The position numbers were made by a program, and so were the translations under genes. From contig CABYRT010000003.1 in the NCBI GenBank assembly GCA_902521355.1, positions 1 through 64,000 of the forward strand: 64,000 nucleotides of DNA, read 5' to 3'. This DNA comes from an uncultured Pelagibacteraceae bacterium (lineage in GTDB: Bacteria; Pseudomonadota; Alphaproteobacteria; Pelagibacterales; Pelagibacteraceae). The number at the start of each line of letters is the position of its first letter. The stretch's first letter is position 1. This document shows positions 16,259-23,923 of the stretch, piece by piece. Below the pieces are notes generated by a model. That model was not told where the DNA came from. It did not search any database and saw nothing but the letters and a program-made list of their open reading frames with translations.

Positions 16259-16626
16259 TGAAAAAAAATTCAAATTTAACCCCAGAACAAGAAAATATTT
16301 TATTCAATGAAGCAACCGAACCTCCTGGTTCAAGCGAATTAAACAACGAAAAAAGAGAGGGTTCATATCACTGCGCTAACTGTGATATTGAATTATTTAA
16401 ATCATCAACAAAATATGAAAGTGGATCAGGATGGCCTTCTTTTTACAAATCTCTTCCAGACGTTTTTGAGACTAAAACAGATCACCATATTGGTTATGCT
16501 AGGACAGAGTATCATTGTAAAAAATGTGGGGGACATCATGGACACATATTTAATGATGGTCCACAACCTACCGGCATAAGATACTGTAACAACGGTGTTT
16601 GTTTGGTATTTAAGCCAAAAAACTAA
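16258..16626 (+). CDS. msrB: Peptide methionine-(R)-S-oxide reductase MsrB
   Basis: A 122-residue MsrB that repairs methionine-R-sulfoxide in proteins. It has two zinc-binding CxxC pairs (CANC, about residues 39-42, and CKKC, about 87-90), the signature GSGWPSF and the catalytic cysteine near the C-terminus in RYCNNGVC. A second cysteine four residues later may resolve the sulfenic acid. It overlaps the deacetylase gene by one base. The partner MsrA is encoded 36 kb away in this window (52973). Confidence 0.95.
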   Translation: MKKNSNLTPEQENILFNEATEPPGSSELNNEKREGSYHCANCDIELFKSSTKYESGSGWPSFYKSLPDVFETKTDHHIGYARTEYHCKKCGGHHGHIFNDGPQPTGIRYCNNGVCLVFKPKN

Positions 16627-16648
16627 CAAAAAAAAAGTTTATAAAATT

Positions 16649-16671
16649 TAAAATCATATATAATGATTTTA
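16649..16671 (+). promoter_or_regulatory. AT-rich hairpin with embedded TATAAT before the barrel gene
   Basis: A 9-base perfect inverted repeat (TAAAATCAT / ATGATTTTA) with a 5-base spacer ends 2 bases before the GTG at 16674. The spacer region contains TATAAT at 16659-16664, placed so that transcription could start at or next to the start codon. It could be a promoter for a leaderless transcript or a weak hairpin after msrB. Confidence 0.35.
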
Positions 16672-16673
16672 TT

Positions 16674-17501
16674 GTGAGAAATTTAATACTTTTATTTTTA
16701 AGTTATATAATTCTAACTACTTATGCTTTTTCAAATTCAGTATCAGAGTATATTTCAAACTTAATTCCGGGAGAAGGAGATACGGAAGTAAGTATTGATT
16801 TAAGAGAAAATTATTCTCCAGATTATAGTATCTTGTTAGTTAGAGAATTAGATAGAAATGAAAATGGTAATTATTTTACCCAAATGTCTATATTTAATAC
16901 TGAGAAAAATAACGATGAAAGAATTACTGCAAATTTTGGTTTAGGAAAAAGATATCTAAGTGATGATAAATTTACACTTACGGGATTAAATGTATTCTTA
17001 GATTATGATAATGAAGGAAATGCTAGATCGAGCCTTGGTTTGGAAATGAGAAATGCTGTATTAGAATTTGCATTTAATAATTATTTTGGTTTGGATGACG
17101 CTGATGGAGAGAAAGTTTTAGACGGATATGATTTAAGATTAGCGTCGCAAATACCTTATTTACACTGGGCTGATATATTTTTGAACTCATATTCTTGGGA
17201 TGGAGTAGAAAGAAATGATATTGAGGGACTAATTATTGGTTCTGAATTATCTTTATCATCAACATTGCAATTAGAATTAGCTTATGATGATAAGGATAGG
17301 ACTGGCCTAGATGACGAGTACTATGTAAAATTAATGTTTGTTTATCCTCCAAAAGAAGGACCAACATTAGGAGATGGAATTAGTTCAGATATGTGGAGGG
17401 AGAATAAAGATATGACTGGAGAACTACTAACAAAGGTAAAAAGAAATAATAAAATTATGGTTGAGTTTAATGGTAATGCAACCATATCAAGGACTGATTA
17501 A
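16674..17501 (+). CDS. Inverse-autotransporter-type (intimin/invasin) outer-membrane beta-barrel
   Basis: A 275-residue exported protein with a signal peptide (about residues 1-20, ending near YAFSNS) and alternating beta-strand sequence. The run TANFGLGKRYL ... GLNVFLDYDNEG, then SLGLEMRN and NNYFGL, matches the beta-barrel domain of intimin/invasin-type inverse autotransporters. The usual C-terminal passenger of Ig-like repeats is missing: only about 40 residues follow the barrel. A separately secreted protein is encoded immediately downstream with a one-base overlap, so it may act as a partner. The start is GTG; the ATG at 16663 closes at once. An intact but short barrel used as a surface anchor is the favoured reading. 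Confidence 0.7.
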   Translation: MRNLILLFLSYIILTTYAFSNSVSEYISNLIPGEGDTEVSIDLRENYSPDYSILLVRELDRNENGNYFTQMSIFNTEKNNDERITANFGLGKRYLSDDKFTLTGLNVFLDYDNEGNARSSLGLEMRNAVLEFAFNNYFGLDDADGEKVLDGYDLRLASQIPYLHWADIFLNSYSWDGVERNDIEGLIIGSELSLSSTLQLELAYDDKDRTGLDDEYYVKLMFVYPPKEGPTLGDGISSDMWRENKDMTGELLTKVKRNNKIMVEFNGNATISRTD

Positions 17502-18364
17502 TGAAAGAATTTTTTAAATTAACAACATTTCTGTTTATATTTGTATTATCTAATAAACTAGCAATTGCTGCAACAGCAACTGGAAATGCTGATGTTTATA
17601 AAGTGATTATGAGAAAAGTTGAACTTTGCACTGGTTATACAGTTGTTGACTTTGATGATGTTGGAACTGCTGCCGCATGTCATGATGCGGTAACTATTGG
17701 TTCAGGCGACAAAGAAGTAGACATTGCTTCTGTAACAGCTGGTTCTGCTGCTGCTAATTATGGAGATCCTGCACTTTTACCTTTGGGAGAGACTTATACT
17801 CATATGAGAGTCACAGTTGATAGAAAATTTATAATTAGATCTGAAAGCGCTCTTGATACAGGTGGAACTGATGATACAGATAATTGTGTTACTGTAGCAA
17901 CCACTGACGCGCAATACGAAAATGATGAGGCAACTGATAAGTATACCCATAAAGTAGCAATAGCTGAAGGTGGAACAAAAGCAGCTATGAATTTATATAT
18001 GACTGACGGTAGACAGGGAGACGAAAGCACAAGTAACAATTATACTCAATGTGAAACAGCTAATTGTGCAAAAAATGATGGGTGGACTTGGGATTATGCA
18101 GCCTCAGCTTCTAATCTTTCATCAGCAATCGCAATGACAACAATGAGATCCTCTGTTACAACTGATGATATTCAACTGGTGTATGCTTTAGCCAAACCTT
18201 ATACTGTCACATTAACTCCACCAACAATCGATATATCTTTTGGTACAAGAAATGCACTTGGTGTACAAGAAGTTTGCGATAATGGTAGTAATTGTGCTGG
18301 ACAATCAGATTCACATTGTTCATTCTATCCTGAGGAACCTATTGTAACAATTACGATAAAATAA
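17501..18364 (+). CDS. Secreted protein of unknown function, partner of the barrel gene
   Basis: I do not recognise this family. The protein has 287 residues with a clear signal peptide (hydrophobic residues about 8-23, cleavage near AIAATA). The mature part is acidic and rich in Ala, Thr, Asp and Gly, with several cysteines in pairs (near CTGY...AACHD, CETANCAKN, and CDNGSNC...SHCSFY), suggesting disulfides outside the cytoplasm. The last residues (TITIK) end on a predicted beta strand. It overlaps the barrel gene by one base (TAATG), so the pair is translationally coupled. A surface or periplasmic protein displayed with the barrel is plausible but unproven. Confidence 0.6.
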   Translation: MKEFFKLTTFLFIFVLSNKLAIAATATGNADVYKVIMRKVELCTGYTVVDFDDVGTAAACHDAVTIGSGDKEVDIASVTAGSAAANYGDPALLPLGETYTHMRVTVDRKFIIRSESALDTGGTDDTDNCVTVATTDAQYENDEATDKYTHKVAIAEGGTKAAMNLYMTDGRQGDESTSNNYTQCETANCAKNDGWTWDYAASASNLSSAIAMTTMRSSVTTDDIQLVYALAKPYTVTLTPPTIDISFGTRNALGVQEVCDNGSNCAGQSDSHCSFYPEEPIVTITIK

Positions 18365-18367
18365 AAT

Positions 18368-18622
18368 TTATTTTAAACTAGAAATTAAATTACCTGCTTT
18401 TTCAAGTTCTCTTAACTCTTGATATCCACCCACATGATAGTCATCAAAAAATATTTGAGGTATGGTTCTTTTACCATTTGCTTTTTTTGTCATTTCTTCT
18501 CTTAAACCATCTTTCAGTGATACATCTATTTCGGTATAACTTAAATTATTTCTTGTTAGCAAACGCTTTGCAGCATCACAATAACCACACATTGGTCCAG
18601 AGTAGACGATAATATTTTTCAT
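18368..18622 (-). CDS. grxC: Glutaredoxin 3
   Basis: An 84-residue glutaredoxin with the active site CGYC (residues about 12-15) in place of the common CPYC, the TIPQIFF cis-Pro segment and a GGYQEL glutathione-binding stretch near the end. It reduces disulfides and mixed glutathione disulfides in the cytoplasm. It is convergent with the secreted-protein gene, with a 3-base gap. The next minus-strand gene upstream (18654) is 31 bases away and could share its transcript. Confidence 0.92.
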   Translation of the reverse strand: MKNIIVYSGPMCGYCDAAKRLLTRNNLSYTEIDVSLKDGLREEMTKKANGKRTIPQIFFDDYHVGGYQELRELEKAGNLISSLK

Positions 18623-18653
18623 ATCTTATATATAATCTTAGTTTTATAAATTA

Positions 18654-18953
18654 CTATAGTAGATAGTCGTTTTTATTTATCTTTGATTTGATTAATTTTC
18701 TTGAATATTCAAATTTTTTCCTGTGTTTAATACTTTGCGAACTTGCTCTTTTTCTCCACAATCTAAAAGAAGAGGGTTTTAAAGATCTTCTCATAATTTT
18801 AATAACATCACTTTCAGTCTTTCCAGTTTTTTTTTCAATTTCTTCAAAAGTAATCCGATCTGCCCAAGCCGCCCATATGACCCAATCTGGACTCTCCAAA
18901 GGAGGCTCAGGATTCTTAACTCTGGTAGTAGGTCTGTGACTTTTTTTCATCAA
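18654..18953 (-). CDS. TIGR03643/DUF2805-family protein
   Basis: A 99-residue basic protein matching the small conserved family DUF2805 (TIGR03643). The core reads WVIWAAWADRITFEEIEKK, followed by ESDVIKIMRRSLKPSSFRLWRKR. The segment resembles a helix-turn-helix-like region (WADRITFEEIEKKTGKTESDVIKIMR), and the C-terminus is Lys/Arg-rich. The family has no known function that I can state; nucleic-acid binding is a guess from charge and helices. Two Met codons at the start (18953 or 18950) are both possible. Confidence 0.75.
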   Translation of the reverse strand: MMKKSHRPTTRVKNPEPPLESPDWVIWAAWADRITFEEIEKKTGKTESDVIKIMRRSLKPSSFRLWRKRASSQSIKHRKKFEYSRKLIKSKINKNDYLL

Positions 18954-19017
18954 AATTCAACAAATTATTAAAAATATTTTAATGCAAATACTTAAGGCTA
19001 TGATATTATCACTTTTA

Positions 19018-19064
19018 GATAGTCCTATCTAGCCATCTTTAGCTCCCGGTTTTTTAGGACTATC
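19018..19064 (+). promoter_or_regulatory. Inverted repeat in the leader of the LysE-type exporter gene
   Basis: A 10-base perfect repeat, GATAGTCCTA (19018-19027) and TAGGACTATC (19055-19064), encloses a 27-base loop region and ends 6 bases before the ATG at 19071. The left arm could instead form a small local hairpin (GATAG/CTATC), so two alternative folds exist. It could be an RNA control element or a protein operator. No known riboswitch class is recognised. Confidence 0.4.
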
Positions 19065-19070
19065 CTTAAA

Positions 19071-19685
19071 ATGCTTCCCTTAGATTTTATCCTTTTTTTA
19101 CAGATCATTATTTTTATGTTTATTACCCCAGGCACACCTAGAATTGTAATTATTTCATACTCAATGAACTATGGTGTTCAAAAATGTGTTTGGACTGCAT
19201 TAGGAGATGTAACTGCGAACATTATTCAGGCAACATTAGTAATTTTTGTTATTGGATCTTTTTTGTCGGACAATCCAACAATATTAAATACTTTAAAGTG
19301 GTTAGGTATTGCTTATTTAACGTATCTTGCATATGATATTTATAAATCGAGACCTAAAGATATAAATACAAAAGATATTTCAGATAAAAGTTTTTTTTCA
19401 TTTTATAAAGATGGTTTTTTAGTTGCAGGAACAAGTCCTAAAGCATGGATGTTCTTCCCATTTATATTTCCACAATTTATTGATTTTAATTCTAATTATA
19501 TTATCCAGTTTATTATTTTAATAACAACTTATGTCATATTAGATTTTCTATCTTTGATTGGTTATGCAATCTTAGCTAATAAATTAATTGTTTGGATCAA
19601 AGCTAACCCTAAAATTATAAATACAATTTCAGCTTGTGTGATAATTTTGATAGCTATAATTATTGCATTTACTCAACAATACTAA
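19071..19685 (+). CDS. LysE/RhtB-family amino-acid exporter
   Basis: A 204-residue membrane protein with about six hydrophobic segments, the family length. The N-terminal FITPGTPRIVIISYSMNYG corresponds to the conserved TPGP region of LysE/RhtB proteins, and FLVAGTSPKAWMFF corresponds to the mid-protein NPK region (here SPK). These transporters export amino acids or derivatives by proton exchange. It stands alone, divergent from the DUF2805 gene, with an inverted repeat in its leader. No clear Shine-Dalgarno sequence is visible. The substrate is unknown. Confidence 0.82.
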   Translation: MLPLDFILFLQIIIFMFITPGTPRIVIISYSMNYGVQKCVWTALGDVTANIIQATLVIFVIGSFLSDNPTILNTLKWLGIAYLTYLAYDIYKSRPKDINTKDISDKSFFSFYKDGFLVAGTSPKAWMFFPFIFPQFIDFNSNYIIQFIILITTYVILDFLSLIGYAILANKLIVWIKANPKIINTISACVIILIAIIIAFTQQY

Positions 19686-19747
19686 GATAAATTGCGTTAC
19701 TACTCCCACTTGCAATTAAATAATTTTTGATATTTATTTAAACATTA

Positions 19748-19763
19748 TTAATTAATTAATTAA
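19748..19763 (+). promoter_or_regulatory. 16-bp palindrome next to the ribosome binding site of the Liv binding-protein gene
   Basis: TTAATTAATTAATTAA is a perfect palindrome that ends directly before AAGGGG, 10 bases before the ATG at 19774. It is AT-only and could be chance, but similar palindromes precede the other three binding-protein genes in the window. Confidence 0.3.
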
Positions 19764-19773
19764 AGGGGAATAA

Positions 19774-21012
19774 ATGAAAATAAAAAACATTTTAATTACA
19801 TTTGTTTCTGCAATAGCATTATTATTTTCAACTTCAGTTGTATCATTTGCAAAAGTTGTTGGAGATAAAATAATTCTAGGTGCTGCAATCTCTTTAACTG
19901 GAAAGTATTCATCTAATGGTGTTCATACTCAAAATGGCTATAACATGGCTGTTGACAGAATTAACAGTATGGGTGGAGTAAAAGTTGGGGGAAAAACTTA
20001 TAAGTTTGACATCATATATTATGATGATGAATCAAACCCAAAAAGAGCAGCTCAGTTAGCAGAAAGATTAATCTCACAAGATAAAGTAGAGTTCATGCTT
20101 GGGCCATACAGTTCTGGTTTAACAAAAGCGATCGCACCAGTAACAGAAAAATATGGTGTACCAATGGTTGAGGCTAACGGTGCTTCTAGATCTTTGTTTA
20201 CAAAAGGTTACAAATATCTATTTGCAGTATTAGCACCAGCAAACTTATATCTTGATGTAGCAATAAGAACAGCTGTTGAATTAAATGGTGGTAAAGGTGT
20301 AAGAATTGCACAAGCTTTTGAGCAAGATGCATTCTCACAAGACGTTAGATTAGGCATTTTAGATGCTGCTAAAGAAACTGGATCTGAAATTATAATCGAT
20401 GACAAACTTCCAAAAGAGCTTAATGATATGGCTGCTACATTAGTTAAAGTAAAACAAATGAAGCCAGATGTATTGGTTGTTTCAGGTCATACAAAAGGGG
20501 CTTTAACAGCAATAAGACAAATTTCAGAAATGAAAGTCGATGTTCCTATGTTGGCAATGACACACTGTGATGCTGCAAAATTATCAAAGCAACACGGTAA
20601 AAATTCCCAATATGCATTATGCGCTTCTCAATGGCACAAAACATTAACTTACAAAGATGATTTCTTTAAAGATGGTATGACATATGCGGCAGATTTTGAA
20701 AAAGAATTTGGTTATGATCCACCATATCAATCTGCAGAGTCTTCAGCTGCATTGTTAGTATTTAAAGATGCTTTTGAAAGAGCAAATACTTTTGATCAGA
20801 AAAAAGTAAGAGATGCTCTTGCTGCAACTAACATGCAAACATTCTATGGAAATATTAAATTTGCACCTGGTGGTCAAAATGTTGACAAACCAATGGTACT
20901 TTTCCAAGTAATGTGTGATGATGCTGGTAAGTGTGAAAATAAAGTTGTTGCTCCATTAAAATGGGCTTCAGCTGAGTTAATCCACCCAATACCAAAGTGG
21001 TCTAAAAGATAA
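19774..21012 (+). CDS. Branched-chain amino-acid-type ABC transporter, periplasmic binding protein (system 1)
   Basis: A 412-residue type I periplasmic binding protein with a signal peptide (about residues 1-26, cleavage near SFA). The mature start, VVGDKIILGAAISLTGKYSSNG, is the typical LivJ-like opening, and MLGPYSSGLTKAIAPVTEKYGVPMVEANG matches the Peripla_BP_6 family. A strong AGGGG ribosome binding site precedes the ATG, as expected for an abundant binding protein. A terminator follows immediately, and then the permease and ATPase genes. The ligand could be branched-chain amino acids, amides or urea-like compounds; sequence alone does not decide. Confidence 0.9.
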   Translation: MKIKNILITFVSAIALLFSTSVVSFAKVVGDKIILGAAISLTGKYSSNGVHTQNGYNMAVDRINSMGGVKVGGKTYKFDIIYYDDESNPKRAAQLAERLISQDKVEFMLGPYSSGLTKAIAPVTEKYGVPMVEANGASRSLFTKGYKYLFAVLAPANLYLDVAIRTAVELNGGKGVRIAQAFEQDAFSQDVRLGILDAAKETGSEIIIDDKLPKELNDMAATLVKVKQMKPDVLVVSGHTKGALTAIRQISEMKVDVPMLAMTHCDAAKLSKQHGKNSQYALCASQWHKTLTYKDDFFKDGMTYAADFEKEFGYDPPYQSAESSAALLVFKDAFERANTFDQKKVRDALAATNMQTFYGNIKFAPGGQNVDKPMVLFQVMCDDAGKCENKVVAPLKWASAELIHPIPKWSKR

Positions 21013-21024
21013 AAAAAAATAATT

Positions 21025-21054
21025 AAGCCCCCTAGAAATAGGGGGCTTTTTTTT
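21025..21054 (+). terminator. Rho-independent terminator after the Liv-1 binding-protein gene
   Basis: A 10-base stem (AAGCCCCCTA / TAGGGGGCTT) with a GAAA tetraloop is followed by a run of T. It sits between the binding-protein gene and livH, so it should lower transcription into the membrane components and yield excess binding protein. Confidence 0.93.
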
Positions 21055-21074
21055 ATAGAAATCAAAATTAAATT

Positions 21075-21968
21075 ATGGATTTTTTAGTCTTCCAATATCC
21101 AATGATAACCATTCAAGCGTGTCTTGATGGACTTTTACTTGGAATATTGTTTGCGTTAATTGCTTATGGAATGGCACTCCAATGGGGTGTTATGAATATA
21201 ATTAACATTGCACAGGGAGACCTTGTTATATTGGGAGGTTACATTGCATATTTTATGTATTTGTATGGTATTCATCCAGCTTGGGGAGTAATTGTCTCTC
21301 CTATAATTATGTATTTTGTTGGTATTGCAATTTATAAATTAGTTATAAATAAAGTTGTAGATAGAGATCTCTTCATTTCAATATTAGCAACTTTTGGAAT
21401 TAGTATTCTTTTTATGCAGTTAATGAACTTTGCATTTGGTGCAGATGTTGTATTGGCTAACTCAGGATATGGAACCACAATGTTGTTTGATAATAATGTT
21501 GTTTTACCTAACTCTAAAATATTTTCTGCTTTTATCAGTATAGTCTTTGCAATTTGTTTAGTGGTTTATATGAAAAGATCAAAATTAGGTCGTGCTATTA
21601 GGGCAACAGCTCAAAATGCAAGAGCAGCAAAGATTTTAGGAGTTGATACAGAAAAAGTTTATGCAGCAACATTTGGAATAAATGCAGCATTATGTGGTGT
21701 AGCTGGAGCTTTAATTTCAATAACATTTACAATTCATCCTTATATGGGATTACCATACACTATAAGATCATTTATGATTGTAATTGTTGCAGGATTAGGA
21801 AATTTACCTGGAGTAGCTATGTCAGGTATGGGATTAGGAGTATTTGAAGAATTTGCAGATTACATACTTGGTACTGAATTTAGAATTGGTTCAGTATTTT
21901 TATTATTAGTTTTAATTTTAGTTTACAGAAGATTTAAACTTTCAAGAAAGAGAGAGTATTTAAAGTGA
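21075..21968 (+). CDS. livH: Liv-type ABC transporter permease LivH (system 1)
   Basis: A 297-residue inner-membrane permease of the LivH branch, with about eight hydrophobic segments. The N-terminal GLLLGILFALIAYGMALQWGVMN and NIAQGDLVILGGYIAY are family signatures, and the ATPase-contact region AIRATAQNARAAKILGVDTEKVY is clear. It follows the terminator of the binding-protein gene by about 20 bases and overlaps the next small gene by 4 bases. It forms a heterodimer with LivM. Confidence 0.92.
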   Translation: MDFLVFQYPMITIQACLDGLLLGILFALIAYGMALQWGVMNIINIAQGDLVILGGYIAYFMYLYGIHPAWGVIVSPIIMYFVGIAIYKLVINKVVDRDLFISILATFGISILFMQLMNFAFGADVVLANSGYGTTMLFDNNVVLPNSKIFSAFISIVFAICLVVYMKRSKLGRAIRATAQNARAAKILGVDTEKVYAATFGINAALCGVAGALISITFTIHPYMGLPYTIRSFMIVIVAGLGNLPGVAMSGMGLGVFEEFADYILGTEFRIGSVFLLLVLILVYRRFKLSRKREYLK

Positions 21969-22147
21969 GAAAAGCTAAAATTAAAGACGATAATGGCAAA
22001 CTGATAGAAATAGATATTGAAAAGTTTAAAAAACATTTAGATGAATATCATTCAACAGGATCTAGTCTTCATGAAGAAAATGGACATTATTTTACAGTTG
22101 ATAAAGATTTTAGAGATAAAATAGAGAATTTATATGAACAAAAATAG
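21965..22147 (+). CDS. Small soluble protein between livH and livM, unknown function
   Basis: A 60-residue open frame starting with GTG that overlaps livH by 4 bases (GTGA) and livM by 14 bases. The product is highly charged (Lys, Asp, Glu) with no hydrophobic segment and contains IDIEKFKKHLDEYHSTG. Tight coupling to both permease genes suggests that it is translated. I do not recognise a family. It may be a small cytoplasmic regulator or stabiliser of the transporter, or merely a spacer frame. Confidence 0.5.
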   Translation: MRKAKIKDDNGKLIEIDIEKFKKHLDEYHSTGSSLHEENGHYFTVDKDFRDKIENLYEQK

Positions 22148-23186
22148 TTGGATTTTGTATATAGGAATTTTGGTATTTGGTTTAGTTGCACCATTTATTT
22201 TTCCGGCTTTTAAAGTTCAATTATCAATTCTGTGTGTATTGATTGTTCTAGCAACTACTTGGAATATCCAAGGTGGTGAAATGGGCTATAATACATTTGG
22301 AAATATTTTATTTTATGGCTTGGGAATGTATCTTTGTGCATCCGTTCAAGTTGGTATGTTTTTTCCGTTAGCTGAATGGACTGAAAGTGGTGGTGAAAAA
22401 ACTTTCGTTCACACACCTTCACAATTCTTTCAAGGCATGGCAGCTGGTCTGGTAGTTGCAGCCGTTGTTCCTACAATTGTTGCAGGATTAATTGGTTATG
22501 CAATTTTAGGATTAAGAGGTCATTACTTTGCAATTTGTACATTAGGTTTAGGAGTTGCAGCAGGAGAAATTTCTGGAGGTATTGAAATTATTGGAGCTGG
22601 ACAGGGCTTTACCACTCCTCCTTTTCCAAACATAGGAGGTCTTGAGGCAAGAGGTGAATTTTTTTATTTTTTAAGTTTTGGAGCACTCGTACTAACTTTC
22701 ATTGCTGTACGAGCAATTTACACAACAAGGTTTAGATTAATTCTGAATGCAATCAGAGATAATGAAGATAAAGCTGAAGCAATGGGAATTGAGACTATGA
22801 AATACAAAATAACTGGATGGATGATCTCAGCTTTCTTTTGTGGTCTTGCAGGTGGAATAATGGGAGGTTTAGTTGGTTATATCGACTCAACTGATGTTGC
22901 ATTTGATGGAAGAGAAATGGGTGTATTTATGGTTTTAATGGCAATCCTTGGAGGTAAGGGAACTTTATGGGGCCCAATTATTGGTGCAACTTTATTTCAC
23001 TTTTTTAAAGAAGGTTTTTGGACATTCTTCCTTGGTTGGCAGTATGTTGCATTAGGAGTTTTAATCGTAGTGATAGTAATTTATTTCCCAGAGGGATTAA
23101 TGGGATGGTTAAGAGAAAAATATCCAGAAAGATTTGGTGAGGTTGTCGATGAAGCTGATCGAAAAGCACAGGTGGAATTAAAATGA
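22134..23186 (+). CDS. livM: Liv-type ABC transporter permease LivM (system 1)
   Basis: A 350-residue permease of the LivM branch. LRGHYFAICTLGLGVAAGEI and the EAA-like contact segment LNAIRDNEDKAEAMGIETMKYK are typical. It has about ten hydrophobic segments and a hydrophilic C-terminal tail of about 30 residues (WLREKYPERFGEVVDEADRK). The gene overlaps the 60-residue ORF at its start and livG by 4 bases at its end. Confidence 0.92.
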   Translation: MNKNSWILYIGILVFGLVAPFIFPAFKVQLSILCVLIVLATTWNIQGGEMGYNTFGNILFYGLGMYLCASVQVGMFFPLAEWTESGGEKTFVHTPSQFFQGMAAGLVVAAVVPTIVAGLIGYAILGLRGHYFAICTLGLGVAAGEISGGIEIIGAGQGFTTPPFPNIGGLEARGEFFYFLSFGALVLTFIAVRAIYTTRFRLILNAIRDNEDKAEAMGIETMKYKITGWMISAFFCGLAGGIMGGLVGYIDSTDVAFDGREMGVFMVLMAILGGKGTLWGPIIGATLFHFFKEGFWTFFLGWQYVALGVLIVVIVIYFPEGLMGWLREKYPERFGEVVDEADRKAQVELK

Positions 23187-23923
23187 GCATCTTAGAAGTC
23201 AACAATGTAAGTAAATCATTTGGTGGTGTTAAAGCTAATGTTGATATTTCGATGTCAGTTGAAAAAGGAAAGATAGTAGGACTTATAGGACCTAATGGAT
23301 CAGGAAAAACTACTTTATTTAATTCAATAGTTGGTACCTATCCAATAGATAATGGTTCAATTAAGTTTAATGGAAAAGAAGTATCAGAATTACCTGTCCC
23401 TGTAATAGCTAAACTTGGTTTATTAAGAACATTTCAGCAAACAAGGATATATGGAAAATTAAATTGTGTAGACAATATGCTTATCAGTCACAAAGGTAGT
23501 GATGAGAGTTTGTTTAAAATTTTCTCAAAAATTCCTAAAGAACTTACGGAAAAGGCAGAAAATTTACTTAATTTTGTTGGCTTGTATCAAAAAAGAAAAC
23601 TTAGAGCAGGAGACTTATCTTTTGGTCAGCAAAAGTTATTAGAACTTGCAATGGCATTAATGAATGAACCAGAAATGCTACTATTAGATGAGCCAACAGC
23701 AGGTATTAATCCTACTTTAATTAATGGAATTATTGATAGATTAATCAAAGTTAATCAAGATTTTGGAATAACATTACTTGTTATTGAGCACAATATGAGA
23801 GTAATTATGCAATTAGCTGAAGACATATTTTGTCTTGCTCATGGCAAAATGCTTGCAAATGGAACTCCAGAAGAGATTAAAAATGACAAAAGAGTAGTAG
23901 ATGCATATTTGGGGGCTCAATAA
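23183..23923 (+). CDS. livG: Liv-type ABC transporter ATPase LivG (system 1)
   Basis: A 246-residue ATP-binding subunit. Walker A is GPNGSGKTT (about residues 36-44), the signature is LSFGQQ (LSGGQ variant), and Walker B is MLLLDEPTAG. RTFQQTRIYGKLNCVDN in the Q-loop region and the C-terminal KNDKRVVDAYLGA are LivG hallmarks. It overlaps livM by 4 bases and livF by 1 base. Confidence 0.93.
   Translation: MSILEVNNVSKSFGGVKANVDISMSVEKGKIVGLIGPNGSGKTTLFNSIVGTYPIDNGSIKFNGKEVSELPVPVIAKLGLLRTFQQTRIYGKLNCVDNMLISHKGSDESLFKIFSKIPKELTEKAENLLNFVGLYQKRKLRAGDLSFGQQKLLELAMALMNEPEMLLLDEPTAGINPTLINGIIDRLIKVNQDFGITLLVIEHNMRVIMQLAEDIFCLAHGKMLANGTPEEIKNDKRVVDAYLGAQ

Noticed and set aside
18358..18374. A terminator between the secreted-protein gene and grxC
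   Set aside because: The repeat is made only of A and T with almost no loop, so it would be too weak to call as a terminator.
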